Of a stretch of 64,000 nt of DNA, positions 7,385-15,350 are shown piece by piece (within the stretch, counting starts at the first letter, position 1; the number at the start of each line of letters is the position of its first letter). Source of the DNA: Streptomyces sp. MNU76 (lineage in GTDB: Bacteria; Actinomycetota; Actinomycetes; Streptomycetales; Streptomycetaceae); the NCBI RefSeq assembly GCF_020982545.1, contig NZ_JAJKLK010000019.1:310001-374000 (forward strand). The letters are read 5' to 3'. The position numbers and the translations under genes were made by a program. The notes below the pieces were generated by a model. That model made no database searches and was not told the DNA's origin. It worked only from the letters and a program-made list of their open reading frames with translations.

Positions 7385-8356
7385 ATGCCCTTCGCCCGAC
7401 TGGCCGCAGCCACCACCCCCACCTGCCACATCGGTTTCGGCCTCGCCGCAGTCGCCCGCCCCGGCTACATCAACCTCGGCCGCGACGCCGACCTCGGAGT
7501 GACCCGCACCGTCGAGGCCCTCCGCACCCGCACCCACGAACTGCTCGACGCCGCCTACGCCCAGGGCGTCCGCTACTTCGACGCGGCCCGCTCCTACGGC
7601 CTCTCCGAGGAGTTCCTCGCCGACTGGCTCCGCACCCGCCCGGGCCTCGGCGACGTGGTCATCGGCAGCAAGTGGGGCTACACCTACACCGCCGACTGGA
7701 CCACCGACGCCGAGAAGCACGAGGTCAAGGACCACACCCTCGCGACGTACGAGCGCCAGCGCGCCGAGACCGCCGCCCTGCTCGGCGACCGCCTCGACCT
7801 CTACCAGATCCACTCGGTGACCCCGGACAGCCCGGCCCTCACCGACAAGGAGCTTCACGCCAAACTGGCGGAGGCCGCCGCCGAGGGCGTCACCATCGGC
7901 TTCTCCACCAGCGGCCCGGCCCAGGCGGACGCCATCCGCACCGCCCTCACCGTGACCGTCGACGGCGAACCCCTCTTCCGTACCGTCCAGTCGACGTACA
8001 ACGCGCTGGAGACCTCCGCCGCCCCCGCCCTCGCCGAGGCGCACGATGCCGGTCTGACCGTGATCGTCAAGGAGGGCATGGCCAACGGCCGACTGGCCGG
8101 TCCGCACGCCCCGGACGCCCTCAAGGCCGTCGCCGAGCGGACGGGCCTCGGCTGCGACGCGGTCGCCCTGGCGGTGGTCCTGCGGCAGCCGTGGGCCGGA
8201 GTCGTCCTCTCCGGCGCCGCCACCACCAACCAGCTCGCCTCCAACCTGCACGCGGCGGTCGTCGACCTCGACGACGACCAGCTGACCCGCCTCACGGACC
8301 TCGCCGAGGACCCGCGGACGTACTGGGAGAAGCGCGGCAGCCTCCCCTGGCACTGA
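7385..8356 (+). CDS. aldo/keto reductase family protein
   Basis: 323 residues, NAD(P)H-dependent TIM-barrel oxidoreductase. All four catalytic positions can be placed: Asp and Tyr in YFDAARSYG, Lys in VVIGSKWGY and His in DLYQIHSVT. The cofactor-binding end is VVLSGAATTNQLASNL. The natural substrate cannot be predicted. ATG at 7385 follows GGAG with six-base spacing; the frame is open further upstream to 7343 but without a ribosome site. The gene stands alone; the tetR operator region begins about 45 bp after its stop. Confidence 0.9.
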   Translation: MPFARLAAATTPTCHIGFGLAAVARPGYINLGRDADLGVTRTVEALRTRTHELLDAAYAQGVRYFDAARSYGLSEEFLADWLRTRPGLGDVVIGSKWGYTYTADWTTDAEKHEVKDHTLATYERQRAETAALLGDRLDLYQIHSVTPDSPALTDKELHAKLAEAAAEGVTIGFSTSGPAQADAIRTALTVTVDGEPLFRTVQSTYNALETSAAPALAEAHDAGLTVIVKEGMANGRLAGPHAPDALKAVAERTGLGCDAVALAVVLRQPWAGVVLSGAATTNQLASNLHAAVVDLDDDQLTRLTDLAEDPRTYWEKRGSLPWH

Positions 8357-8401
8357 CCACGGTCGCTCCGGCGCGGGGAGAACCCTCTGCACCACCCCGG
8401 C

Positions 8402-8463
8402 CGTGAGACGCTCATGCCCGCCGTGAGACATGGATGTCTCACGTGGGTTATGGTTGTCTCATG
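8402..8463. promoter_or_regulatory. nested symmetric operator for the TetR regulator
   Basis: Four GAGAC half-sites: 8405-8409 and 8425-8429 forward, 8436-8440 and 8456-8460 reversed. All are symmetric about 8432.5. The inner pair lies in a perfect 22-bp palindrome (8422-8443: CGTGAGACAT, GG, ATGTCTCACG). Inner and outer half-sites are exactly 20 bp apart, two helical turns. The right outer site runs into the tetR start codon at 8461. This fits autoregulation by two cooperating dimers. Confidence 0.75.
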
Positions 8464-9027
8464 GCCGTCGATCGTGAACACGTGCTGCGCAGCGCAGCCG
8501 CCCTGCTGACCCGCAAGTCCACCGCGACCATGGACGAGGTGGCCAAGGCCGCCGGGATCAGCCGAGCCACGCTGCACCGCCACTTCGCCGGGCGCGACGC
8601 GCTCGTACGGGCGCTGGAGGCGCTCGGCATCGAGGAGTGCGAGGCCGCGCTGGACGCGGCGCGCCTCGACGAGGGCCCGGCGCGCGACGCCGTACGCCGG
8701 CTCGTGCGCGAGATCGAACCCGCCGCGGGCCTGCTCGCCTTCCTCTACACCGAGAACCAGCTGTTCGAGGGGGAGGGGCAGCACGAGGGCTGGGCCCGGA
8801 TCGACGACCGTGTCGCGGCCCTCTTCAAACGCGGCCAGGCGGCCGGTGAGTTCCGCATCGACCTCACACCGGCCTGGCTCACCGAGGCTCTTTACGGCCT
8901 GCTGGCCTCCGGCGCCTGGGCGGTCTCCGAAGGCCGCGTGGCCGCCAACGACTTCACCTTCATGATCACCGAGCTGCTGCTCGGCGGCGCCCTGCGTCAC
9001 CCCGAACCACCGAGAGAGGAATCATGA
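8461..9027 (+). CDS. TetR-family transcriptional regulator
   Basis: 188 residues. The N-terminal DNA-binding domain contains the helix-turn-helix MDEVAKAAGISRATLHRHFA (residues about 24-43). The C-terminal all-helical domain is of the TetR ligand-binding type. ATG at 8461 is preferred because it follows the operator; the open frame extends to 8434 but that start lies inside the palindrome. There is no good Shine-Dalgarno, so the transcript may be leaderless or nearly so. The stop overlaps the next gene's start (ATGA at 9024-9027), so it should be co-translated with the efflux pump it presumably controls. Confidence 0.92.
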   Translation: MAVDREHVLRSAAALLTRKSTATMDEVAKAAGISRATLHRHFAGRDALVRALEALGIEECEAALDAARLDEGPARDAVRRLVREIEPAAGLLAFLYTENQLFEGEGQHEGWARIDDRVAALFKRGQAAGEFRIDLTPAWLTEALYGLLASGAWAVSEGRVAANDFTFMITELLLGGALRHPEPPREES

Positions 9028-10547
9028 CCAGCACCCTGCGGCCGGCCCGCACCGTCGAGGCGGAGAAGAGGCCGGGCCGCTGGCTCGCGCTCGCCGTCCT
9101 AGTGCTCGCCGTGCTGCTGGTGGCCGTCGACGCGACCGTCCTCGGTCTCGCGACCCCCTACATCAGCGAGGATCTGAAGCCCTCGGGCATCCAACTCCTG
9201 TGGATCGGCGACATCTACTCCTTCGTCATCGCGGGCCTGCTCGTCTCGGCAGGCAGCCTCGGCGACCGCATCGGCCGCAAGAAGCTGCTGCTGATCGGCG
9301 CCACGGCGTTCGGCGCGATATCCGTGCTCAACGCCTACGCGACGACGCCCGAGACGATGATCGTCGCGCGGGCGCTGCTCGGAGTCGCGGGCGCGACGCT
9401 GATGCCCGCCACCCTCGCCCTGATCCGCAACCTCTTCCACGATCCGCGTGAGCGCAGCCTCGCGATCGGCGTCTGGGGCGCCACGGCCTCCGCCGGTACG
9501 GCTGTCGGACCGGTCGTCGGTGGTTTTCTGCTCGAACACTTCTGGTGGGGCTCGGTCTTCCTCATCAACCTGCCCGTGATGGCCGTGCTCGTCCTCGTCG
9601 GCATCAAGCTGCTCCCCGAGTCGCGCCACCCGAACCCGGGCCCGTGGGACATGCCCAGCGTCGGCCTGTCGCTGGTCGGCATGATCGGTGTGGTGTACGC
9701 GGTGAAGGAGACCGCCACCCACGGCGTCGACGGCATCGCACTCGCCGCCGGCCTCCTCGGTGTCGCCGGGCTGTTCTTCTTCGTGCGCCGTCAGCTCACG
9801 CTGCCGCACCCGCTGCTGGACATGCGCCTGTTCCGCAACCGGGGCTTCTCCGGGGCCGTCCTCGCCGACCTGCTGACCATCCTCGGCCTGTCCGGGCTGG
9901 TCTTCTTCCTCTCCCAGTTCCTGCAACTTGTCCAGGGCCGGGGCCCGTTGGAGGCGGGTCTCGCCGAGCTTCCGGCGGCGATCGGAGCGGTGGCCGCGGG
10001 CCTGGTCGCCGGAGCGGCGGCCCGCCGTTTCTCCGTCCGTTCCGTGGTGGCGGGGGGCCTCGCCGCCATCGGTCTGGCCCTCGCCCTGCTCACCCTGGCC
10101 GACCGCGCCACCGGCTACCCGCTGATCGGCGCCGCCCTGCTGTTCGTCGGCATCGGCGCCGGCTTCTCCTTCACCGTCACCGCCGACGTCATCCTCTCCA
10201 GCGTCCCCAAGGAGCAGGCGGGCTCGGCCTCGGCGGTCTCCGAGACGGCGTACGAGCTGGGCGCGGCCCTGGGCATCGCGGTCCTGGGCTCGATCGTGAC
10301 CGGCGTCTACCGCGGTTTCCCGGCGCCCGCGGGCACTCCCGAAGGTGCGCACGAGTCATTGGGCGGCGCGGTCGAGGCCGCGGCGGCAATGCCGTCGGAC
10401 AAGGCCGAGGCCCTGCTGTCCTCCGCGAGGGACTCCTTCGTGGACGGCCTCACGATCGCGTCGGGCGCGGGCGCGGCGGTCCTCCTGACCACAGCGGTGG
10501 CGGCATGGTTCATGCTACGCAACCAACACCTGGAGACCCCCGCCTAG
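9024..10547 (+). CDS. MFS drug efflux transporter, DHA2 (QacA/SmvA-like) family
   Basis: 507-residue inner-membrane protein with about 14 hydrophobic segments. It has the MFS motif A region GSLGDRIGRKKLLLIG in the loop after segment 2, a membrane acidic residue in VAVDATVLGLATP and the antiporter-type motif GATASAGTAVGPVVGGFLL. Length and pattern fit proton-coupled exporters of cationic or hydrophobic compounds. It overlaps the tetR stop by four bases, and the pair is a classic repressor-pump unit. The signal that relieves repression cannot be inferred. Confidence 0.92.
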   Translation: MTSTLRPARTVEAEKRPGRWLALAVLVLAVLLVAVDATVLGLATPYISEDLKPSGIQLLWIGDIYSFVIAGLLVSAGSLGDRIGRKKLLLIGATAFGAISVLNAYATTPETMIVARALLGVAGATLMPATLALIRNLFHDPRERSLAIGVWGATASAGTAVGPVVGGFLLEHFWWGSVFLINLPVMAVLVLVGIKLLPESRHPNPGPWDMPSVGLSLVGMIGVVYAVKETATHGVDGIALAAGLLGVAGLFFFVRRQLTLPHPLLDMRLFRNRGFSGAVLADLLTILGLSGLVFFLSQFLQLVQGRGPLEAGLAELPAAIGAVAAGLVAGAAARRFSVRSVVAGGLAAIGLALALLTLADRATGYPLIGAALLFVGIGAGFSFTVTADVILSSVPKEQAGSASAVSETAYELGAALGIAVLGSIVTGVYRGFPAPAGTPEGAHESLGGAVEAAAAMPSDKAEALLSSARDSFVDGLTIASGAGAAVLLTTAVAAWFMLRNQHLETPA

Positions 10548-10560
10548 CCCCAGCAGACCC

Positions 10561-10601
10561 AGGGGCGCGGGGAACTGCGCGACCAGCCCCCACCGACCCG
10601 C
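10561..10601. repeat. dispersed repeat, GGGGCGCGGGGAACTGCGCG family
   Basis: A copy of the intergenic element AGGGGCGCGGGGAACTGCGC followed by GACCAGCCCCCACCG. It lies 14 bp past the MFS stop, between convergent genes. Other copies lie at 14085-14115, 27471-27510, 46278-46335, 55731-55784 and 63836-63960. Confidence 0.75.
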
Positions 10602-10638
10602 ACTGAACCAACAACCGAAGTCCTGGCCCTCAGCGGAG

Positions 10639-11313
10639 CTAGGCCGCTTCCTTGGCCTTTGATGCGTACATATCCACGTACTCCTGCCCCGACAACCGCA
10701 TGACCTCAGCCATCACCGAGTCGGTCACCGCCCGCAGCACATACCGGTCCCGATCCATCCCCTCGTACCGAGAGAACTCCATCGCCTCACCGAACCGCAC
10801 GGTGACCCGCCCCGGCCGGGGCAACCCCGCCCCGCCCGGCTGGAGCTTGTCCGTCCCGATCATCGCGAAGGGAACCACCGGCGCCCCGGTCATCAGCGTC
10901 AGCCGGGCGATCCCGGTCCGGCCCCGGTACAGCCGACCGTCGGGCGACCGCGTCCCCTCGGGGTAGATGCCGAACACCTTGCCCTCGTCCAGGATCCGCC
11001 GCCCGGTCATCAGGGCGGCGACCCCGCCCCGGCCGCCGTCGCGGTCGACGGGGATCATGCCGACCCCGGTGAAGAACCAGGCCATCAGTCGGCCCTTGAT
11101 CCCCTTGCCGGTGACGTACTCGTCCTTGCCGATGAAGAACACCTGCCGGTCGCAGACCAGCGGCAGGACCATGGAGTCGATGAAGGTGAGGTGGTTCCCG
11201 GCGAGGATCACCGGGCCGTCGCCCGGAATGTGCTCCGCGCCCTCCACCCGGGGGCGGAACATCAGGCGCATGATCGGTCCGAGCACTGCCTTGATGAGCA
11301 CGAAGCGGGACAA
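10639..11313 (-). CDS. 1-acyl-sn-glycerol-3-phosphate acyltransferase (PlsC-like)
   Basis: 224 residues. Acyltransferase block I is NHLTFID (HX4D), block II is near GVGMIPVDRDGGRGG and block III is YPEGTRSPDGRLYRG. The enzyme should transfer an acyl chain to lysophosphatidic acid, or a similar lysolipid, at the membrane in phospholipid synthesis. TTG at 11313 has GGGAGGG just upstream and matches the usual start (LSRFVLIKAVLG); a longer frame from 11391 would cover the TTGACA-like sequence upstream and is less likely. It is divergent from the glycerophosphodiesterase gene across about 330 bp. Confidence 0.88.
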   Translation of the reverse strand: MSRFVLIKAVLGPIMRLMFRPRVEGAEHIPGDGPVILAGNHLTFIDSMVLPLVCDRQVFFIGKDEYVTGKGIKGRLMAWFFTGVGMIPVDRDGGRGGVAALMTGRRILDEGKVFGIYPEGTRSPDGRLYRGRTGIARLTLMTGAPVVPFAMIGTDKLQPGGAGLPRPGRVTVRFGEAMEFSRYEGMDRDRYVLRAVTDSVMAEVMRLSGQEYVDMYASKAKEAA

Positions 11314-11644
11314 CGGGCCCTCCCATGTCAAGCGTTCCGGTACAAGTCTGTGCAGGTGAGGACGATACTCCCGGCCCACGGGGCGGCGCACGTCGGGTTC
11401 ACCGAGTGGATACCAACTGTTGACGCTGTTTTACCTGCGGTGACGCCGTGATGGCGGGATGTCACCCGGGCGCGCCATGTGACGGACATCGCGTCACCGA
11501 ACCGACACTCTGTCAAGTTGCGCCTCCCGTGCGACACAAGGCGTCTTCCGCGTGTTCGGTCCCAGGTCTCCCAACGGTCACCTCATGACACCTACGATCG
11601 TCCCGCTTTGACAGGTGCAGGGCATCACGGTGGAGGAGCCGGTC
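11314..11644. promoter_or_regulatory. divergent intergenic region, PlsC / GlpQ
   Basis: About 330 bp without a supported gene. It should hold both promoters. CTTGACATGG, read on the minus strand just before the PlsC start, is TTGACA-like but too close to be that gene's -35. CTTTGACAGG near 11607 is too close to the glpQ start for the same reason. No operator was recognised. Confidence 0.4.
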
Positions 11645-12856
11645 ATGGGGACGCAGGAGTCGCGGCAGTCGCAGGACGCGAAGGGCGCGAACGAACAGGG
11701 CCGCACAACGGGCCGACGGGCGCTGCTCGGTGCCGCGGTGCTCGGCGCGGGCGGAGCGGTGCTCGGACTGCCGGCCGCGGCGAGAGCCGACGAGGCGGCG
11801 CCGGAGGCCAAGGCGGCCGGCCACTCGGGCGGCGGCTACCGGAGCCTGCCGGTGCCGACGATCATCGCGCACCGCGGAGCCAGTGGCTACCGGCCGGAGC
11901 ACACGCTCGGCTCGTACCAGCTCGCCCTGGACATGGGCGCGCACGTCATCGAGCAGGACCTGGTGCCCACCAAGGACGGCCATCTCGTATGCCGTCACGA
12001 GAACGACATCACCGGGACGACCGATGTCGCCGCGCACCCCGAGTTCGCCGGCCGGAAGGCCACCAAGGTCGTCGACGGCGTCACCTACACCGGCTGGTTC
12101 ACCGAGGACTTCACCCTCGCCGAGCTGAAGACGCTGCGCGCCAAGGAACGCATCCCGGGCAACCGCCAGGAGAACACCCTCTACGACGGCCGCTGGGAGA
12201 TCCCCTCCTTCGAGGAGGTGCTGCGCTGGGCCGAGAAGGAGGGCAGGAAGCGCGGCAGTCGCGTCTGGCTGCACGTCGAGACCAAGCACCCCACCTACTT
12301 CCGCAAGCTCGGTCTCGGTCTGGAGGAGCCGCTCGCCAAGCTGCTGCGCAAGTACGACCGGCACCGGAAGAACTCGCCCGTCTTCCTGCAGTCCTTCGAG
12401 CCGAGCAGCATCCAGCGGCTGAACCGGCTGGTCGACAGCCCGCTCGTCGTCCTGCTCTCCGGCGCCGCCACCCGCCCCTGGGACTTCGTCGAGGCCGGCG
12501 ACCCGCGCACCGTCGCCGACCTGGTCAAGCCGGCCGGACTCGCCTGGATCGCCTCGTTCGCGAACGGCATCGGCCCCACCCTCGACCTGATCATCCCGCG
12601 CGACTCGGGCGGCAACCTGACCACGCCGACCACCCTCGTCGCCGACGCGCACGCCGAGAAGCTGATCCTGCACCCCTACACGCTGCGCAACGAGAACACC
12701 TTCCTGCCCGCCAACTTCCGCAAGGGCACGGACCCCAACGCCTACGGAGACTCCTTCGGCGCGCTCAAGGTGTACTTCGACACCGGTATCGACGGCATCT
12801 TCACCGACAACCCGGACACCGGGCTGCTGGCCCACGCGGACTTCGTCGGCGACTGA
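11645..12856 (+). CDS. glpQ: Tat-exported glycerophosphodiester phosphodiesterase
   Basis: 403 residues. A twin-arginine signal (GRTTGRRALLGAAVLGAGG, cleavage near ARADEA) precedes a GDPD barrel. Catalytic and metal residues are visible: HRGASGYRPEHT, then VIEQDLVPTKDGHLVCRHE and, late, FTDNPDTG. The enzyme hydrolyses glycerophosphodiesters such as glycerophosphocholine outside the cell, releasing glycerol-3-phosphate and an alcohol for phosphate or carbon nutrition. ATG at 11645 has GGAGGA seven bases upstream; an earlier ATG at 11615 would bury the signal peptide. No PHO box was recognised upstream. Confidence 0.93.
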   Translation: MGTQESRQSQDAKGANEQGRTTGRRALLGAAVLGAGGAVLGLPAAARADEAAPEAKAAGHSGGGYRSLPVPTIIAHRGASGYRPEHTLGSYQLALDMGAHVIEQDLVPTKDGHLVCRHENDITGTTDVAAHPEFAGRKATKVVDGVTYTGWFTEDFTLAELKTLRAKERIPGNRQENTLYDGRWEIPSFEEVLRWAEKEGRKRGSRVWLHVETKHPTYFRKLGLGLEEPLAKLLRKYDRHRKNSPVFLQSFEPSSIQRLNRLVDSPLVVLLSGAATRPWDFVEAGDPRTVADLVKPAGLAWIASFANGIGPTLDLIIPRDSGGNLTTPTTLVADAHAEKLILHPYTLRNENTFLPANFRKGTDPNAYGDSFGALKVYFDTGIDGIFTDNPDTGLLAHADFVGD

Positions 12857-12964
12857 CCGCACGGCACATCGGTTCGAACGTCAACGGTCGAGCCCGGAGC
12901 CCCGATTGGGGTGACTCCCGTCCGCCCCGGCAACCCCTGCCGGGGCGGCGGCGTCCCGGGGCAT

Positions 12965-13471
12965 ATGACACACGACATGCTTGCCGGCCTCCGCCCGCTG
13001 CTGGTCGCGGAGGTCTCGGCGGAGGCGTACGCGGCCGGGGCCGAGGCGGGAGACCTGGAGCAGGCGGTCTGGCTGCGCCTGCTGGAACGGCTCGACGCCG
13101 ACGGCCCACCCGAGGATCCGGAGAGCTGGCTGCGCAGCGCCGTCCGCTTCGAGGCCCGTCTCAGCCGCCGCACGGCCCGGCTCGAACGGCCCTACGCCGC
13201 CGAGCCTCCGGACGAGCACGCGCCGGGCCCCGAGCAGCAGGCGCTGACTGCGGCCCGCCGCCGCGCGCTGCACGCGGCCGTGCGCCGGCTCCCCGGCCGC
13301 TGCCCCCGGCTGCTCGCCGCCCTGCTGTCTCCGAAGGACCTCACCTACCGTGAGATCGCGGGCGAGTTGGGTATCTCACAGGGCAGCCTCGGTCCGGAAC
13401 GTTCCCGATGTCTGGGATGTCTTCGGCGATTGCTCACGGCGGAGGTTGCGGCACGCGAACCACGGGGATAG
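12965..13471 (+). CDS. small ECF-like sigma factor
   Basis: 168 residues. The N-terminal part has a reduced region-2-like helix (AGDLEQAVWLRLLERL ... PESWLRSAVRFEAR). The C-terminal part has a region-4 helix-turn-helix (LTYREIAGELGISQGSLGPE). No anti-sigma gene is adjacent, and region 2 is weak, so it could be a sigma-like regulator rather than a full sigma factor. ATG at 12965 was preferred over in-frame upstream starts (to 12911), which add a Pro/Gly-rich leader. The GNAT gene follows after 45 bp and may be co-transcribed. Confidence 0.72.
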   Translation: MTHDMLAGLRPLLVAEVSAEAYAAGAEAGDLEQAVWLRLLERLDADGPPEDPESWLRSAVRFEARLSRRTARLERPYAAEPPDEHAPGPEQQALTAARRRALHAAVRRLPGRCPRLLAALLSPKDLTYREIAGELGISQGSLGPERSRCLGCLRRLLTAEVAAREPRG

Positions 13472-13516
13472 GAGTGAAGGACATCGGGTGAGCAGGTGAG
13501 CGGGAGGCGTGCACAC

Positions 13517-14014
13517 ATGGGCATGAGCGTGACCATCTCGGTGGCGACCGAGCAGGACGCCGAGCAGATCTTCAGGCTGCAGTACCTGTGCTTCCAGAGC
13601 GAGGCGGCACTGTACGGCAACTACCGCATCGATCCGCTCGTCGAGAGCCTCGACTCCGTCCGCGCGGAGGTCGCCTCGGACTGTGTCTTCGTGGCCAGGC
13701 TCGGGGACGAGGTGATCGGCTCCGTGCGCGGCGCCCTCGACGCCGACGGCACCGCCGCCATCGGCAAACTCTGCGTCCACCCGCGCCTCCAGGGCCACGG
13801 CATCGGCGCCAGGCTCCTGCGCGCCGCCGAGGCGGCCCTCGCCGAGGAGCGCGGCGCGACCAGGTTCCGCCTCAGCGCGGGCCACCGCAGCGAGGGCAAC
13901 CTCCGGTTGTACCGCCGGGTGGGCTATGAGACGGTCGGCACCAGCCAGGGCACGGACGGCGTGCCGATGGTGGTGCTGGAGAAGCCGGCGGAGGCGTACG
14001 CCACGACGGCGTGA
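13517..14014 (+). CDS. GNAT-family N-acetyltransferase
   Basis: 165 residues. The acetyl-CoA-binding motif A is clear (IGKLCVHPRLQGHGIGARLLRAAEAALAE, with the R/Q-x-x-G-x-G/A pattern) and motif B follows (NLRLYRRVGYETVG). The substrate is unknown. ATG at 13517 has GGGAGG nine bases upstream; an in-frame GTG at 13496 is possible. Confidence 0.88.
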   Translation: MGMSVTISVATEQDAEQIFRLQYLCFQSEAALYGNYRIDPLVESLDSVRAEVASDCVFVARLGDEVIGSVRGALDADGTAAIGKLCVHPRLQGHGIGARLLRAAEAALAEERGATRFRLSAGHRSEGNLRLYRRVGYETVGTSQGTDGVPMVVLEKPAEAYATTA

Positions 14015-14084
14015 CGGGGCGCCCCGCCCGGTGGAGTGTGCCACGTCAGGTCCCTGTGGCGGCACCCGGTCCGTGGTCGCTCGT

Positions 14085-14115
14085 CGCGCAGCTCCCCGCG
14101 CCCCTATCGGGGCGC
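14085..14115. terminator. repeat-derived bidirectional terminator
   Basis: CGCGCAGCTCCCCGCG followed by the hairpin GCGCCCC-TATC-GGGGCGC (14098-14115) lies between convergent genes. It belongs to the GGGGCGCGGGGAACTGCGCG family. The stop codon of the minus-strand gene (14104-14106) is inside the hairpin. Confidence 0.6.
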
Positions 14116-14535
14116 CCGCGCGCCCTTCGTGAGCCAGTACATCGCGGTGATGGGCAGCAGTACGGGAATGAACAGGTACCCCATGCCGAAGTCGGACCAG
14201 ACGGTCGCGTCCGGGAAGGCGGAGGGTTCGACCATCGTCCAGGTGCCCACGACCAGCACACCCAGCAGCTCGGCCGCGCAGCACAGCCGCGCGGCCTTGC
14301 GGGCGAACTCACCGCCCCGCACCAGCGAGTACGTGATGAACCCGTACACGACACCGGCGAGCGCGGACAGCGAGTAGGCGAGCGGCGCGTGCTCGAACTC
14401 CGTCGAGATCTGCACGACGGACCGCGAGACGGCCCCGACGACCATCACGCCGTACAGCCACACCAGCAGCATCCCCGGCCCGCCGATGAGGCGCGTCGGC
14501 CTCTCCCGCTGCGGCACCTCGTCGGTGGCGGTCAC
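14104..14535 (-). CDS. four-segment integral membrane protein
   Basis: 143 residues with four hydrophobic segments (MLLVWLYGVMVVGAV, YSLSALAGVVYGFITYS, LLGVLVVGTWTMV, YLFIPVLLPITAMYWL) and short loops. GTG at 14535 is chosen because GGGGAGG sits five bases upstream; an ATG at 14556 would overlap the preceding gene. It is separated by one base from the gene at 14537-14896 and is surely co-transcribed with it. No known family was recognised and no function is assigned. The last four residues (RAPR) and the stop codon fall in a repeat-derived hairpin. Confidence 0.8.
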   Translation of the reverse strand: MTATDEVPQRERPTRLIGGPGMLLVWLYGVMVVGAVSRSVVQISTEFEHAPLAYSLSALAGVVYGFITYSLVRGGEFARKAARLCCAAELLGVLVVGTWTMVEPSAFPDATVWSDFGMGYLFIPVLLPITAMYWLTKGARAPR

Positions 14536-14536
14536 G

Positions 14537-14896
14537 TCAGCCTCCCCAGATGTCATAGAGCCGCACCTGCAGCACGGCGAGCACCACGCCCCCGGCCGCG
14601 ACGGTCGCACTGCCCCAGCGGGTGCGCTCCGCCAAGGACATGAACCCGGTCACGGGGACACAGGCGAACGCCCCGAGGAGGTAGGAGACGAAGATCGTGG
14701 TCCCCTGCTCCGGCTTCTCCCCGCGCGCCAGCTGCACGATCCCGACGACCAGCTGGAGGAGGGCCAGCACCGACACCACGGCCATGCCGATGAAGTGCCA
14801 GTCCTTGGTCGGCTGATCGCGATACGCGGCCCAGCCGCACCACGCGGCGAGCAGGAGCGCGGCGACGGCGGTCGTCACCGTCAGGGCAACAAGCAT
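14537..14896 (-). CDS. four-segment integral membrane protein, first gene of a pair
   Basis: 119 residues, beginning MLVALTVTTAVAALLLAAW, with four hydrophobic segments and a short polar loop (ARGEKPEQG). It is upstream of and adjacent to the 14104-14535 membrane protein; two four-segment proteins encoded back to back suggest a heteromeric membrane complex. No family was recognised. Confidence 0.78.
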   Translation of the reverse strand: MLVALTVTTAVAALLLAAWCGWAAYRDQPTKDWHFIGMAVVSVLALLQLVVGIVQLARGEKPEQGTTIFVSYLLGAFACVPVTGFMSLAERTRWGSATVAAGGVVLAVLQVRLYDIWGG

Positions 14897-15091
14897 GCCG
14901 CGACCCTATTACGGCCCAAAACCCCCGCCGCGCCCGGCCCCGGACCGGGAAGCCCCCGAACCGCGCATCGTGGCCTTGGCCACAACGCCGGATGCCCACA
15001 CGGTGGACAGTCTCGGCTCTCACCTGCGGAAACGTGCCATATCTCCGTCCGCCATGCGGACAGCCCTCTCTCACCTGCTACATACATCTGC

Positions 15092-15104
15092 TTTACTGAT
15101 CTCA
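15092..15104 (+). promoter_or_regulatory. -10 element for a leaderless leader peptide
   Basis: TTTACT at 15092-15097 puts a transcription start near 15104, which is the A of the leader ATG. No clear -35 was seen. The spacing suggests a leaderless transcript. Confidence 0.4.
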
Positions 15105-15190
15105 TGACCACGACGAGCTGCCGCACCCTTGCGACCGAGGCGACGATGACGCCCGGTGCTCGTTGTATGTGTCGAATGTGCGCCTTCTAG
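15104..15190 (+). CDS. 28-residue Cys/Met-rich leader peptide upstream of metNIQ
   Basis: ATG at 15104 to TAG at 15190. The peptide ends GARCMCRMCAF: three cysteines and two methionines lie within its last eight residues, just before the stop. It precedes the methionine importer operon by 161 bp. Actinobacteria are known to use short cysteine-containing leader peptides, often leaderless, to attenuate sulfur-assimilation operons; assigning that role here is inference. The stop codon is at the centre of a perfect palindrome (CCTTCTAGAAGG, 15183-15194). A GAGGGAAC/GTTCCCTC stem (15215-15222 with 15253-15260) follows and could be the regulated structure. Confidence 0.6.
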   Translation: MTTTSCRTLATEATMTPGARCMCRMCAF

Positions 15191-15214
15191 AAGGCCCCGC
15201 ACGCCGCTGCGCGT

Positions 15215-15260
15215 GAGGGAACAGAGCCTCCCCGCGCACCCGTTCTCCTCCGGTTCCCTC
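15215..15260 (+). promoter_or_regulatory. possible attenuator stem before metN
   Basis: GAGGGAAC (15215-15222) pairs with GTTCCCTC (15253-15260), between the leader peptide and metN. There is no T tract, so any termination would be Rho-dependent or the stem would act on translation. This is inferred from position. Confidence 0.35.
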
Positions 15261-15350
15261 GCCACCGCGAGAACCGTGTCGCGTCCCTGACCGCTTGCAC
15301 CCGTGCCCGGGCACACCCACGCCCGCGCACTCGACAGTGACGGAAATCCA

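Noticed and set aside
15191..15350. SAM riboswitch before metN
   Set aside because: Too short and lacking SAM-I/IV core features; the leader peptide is the better explanation.
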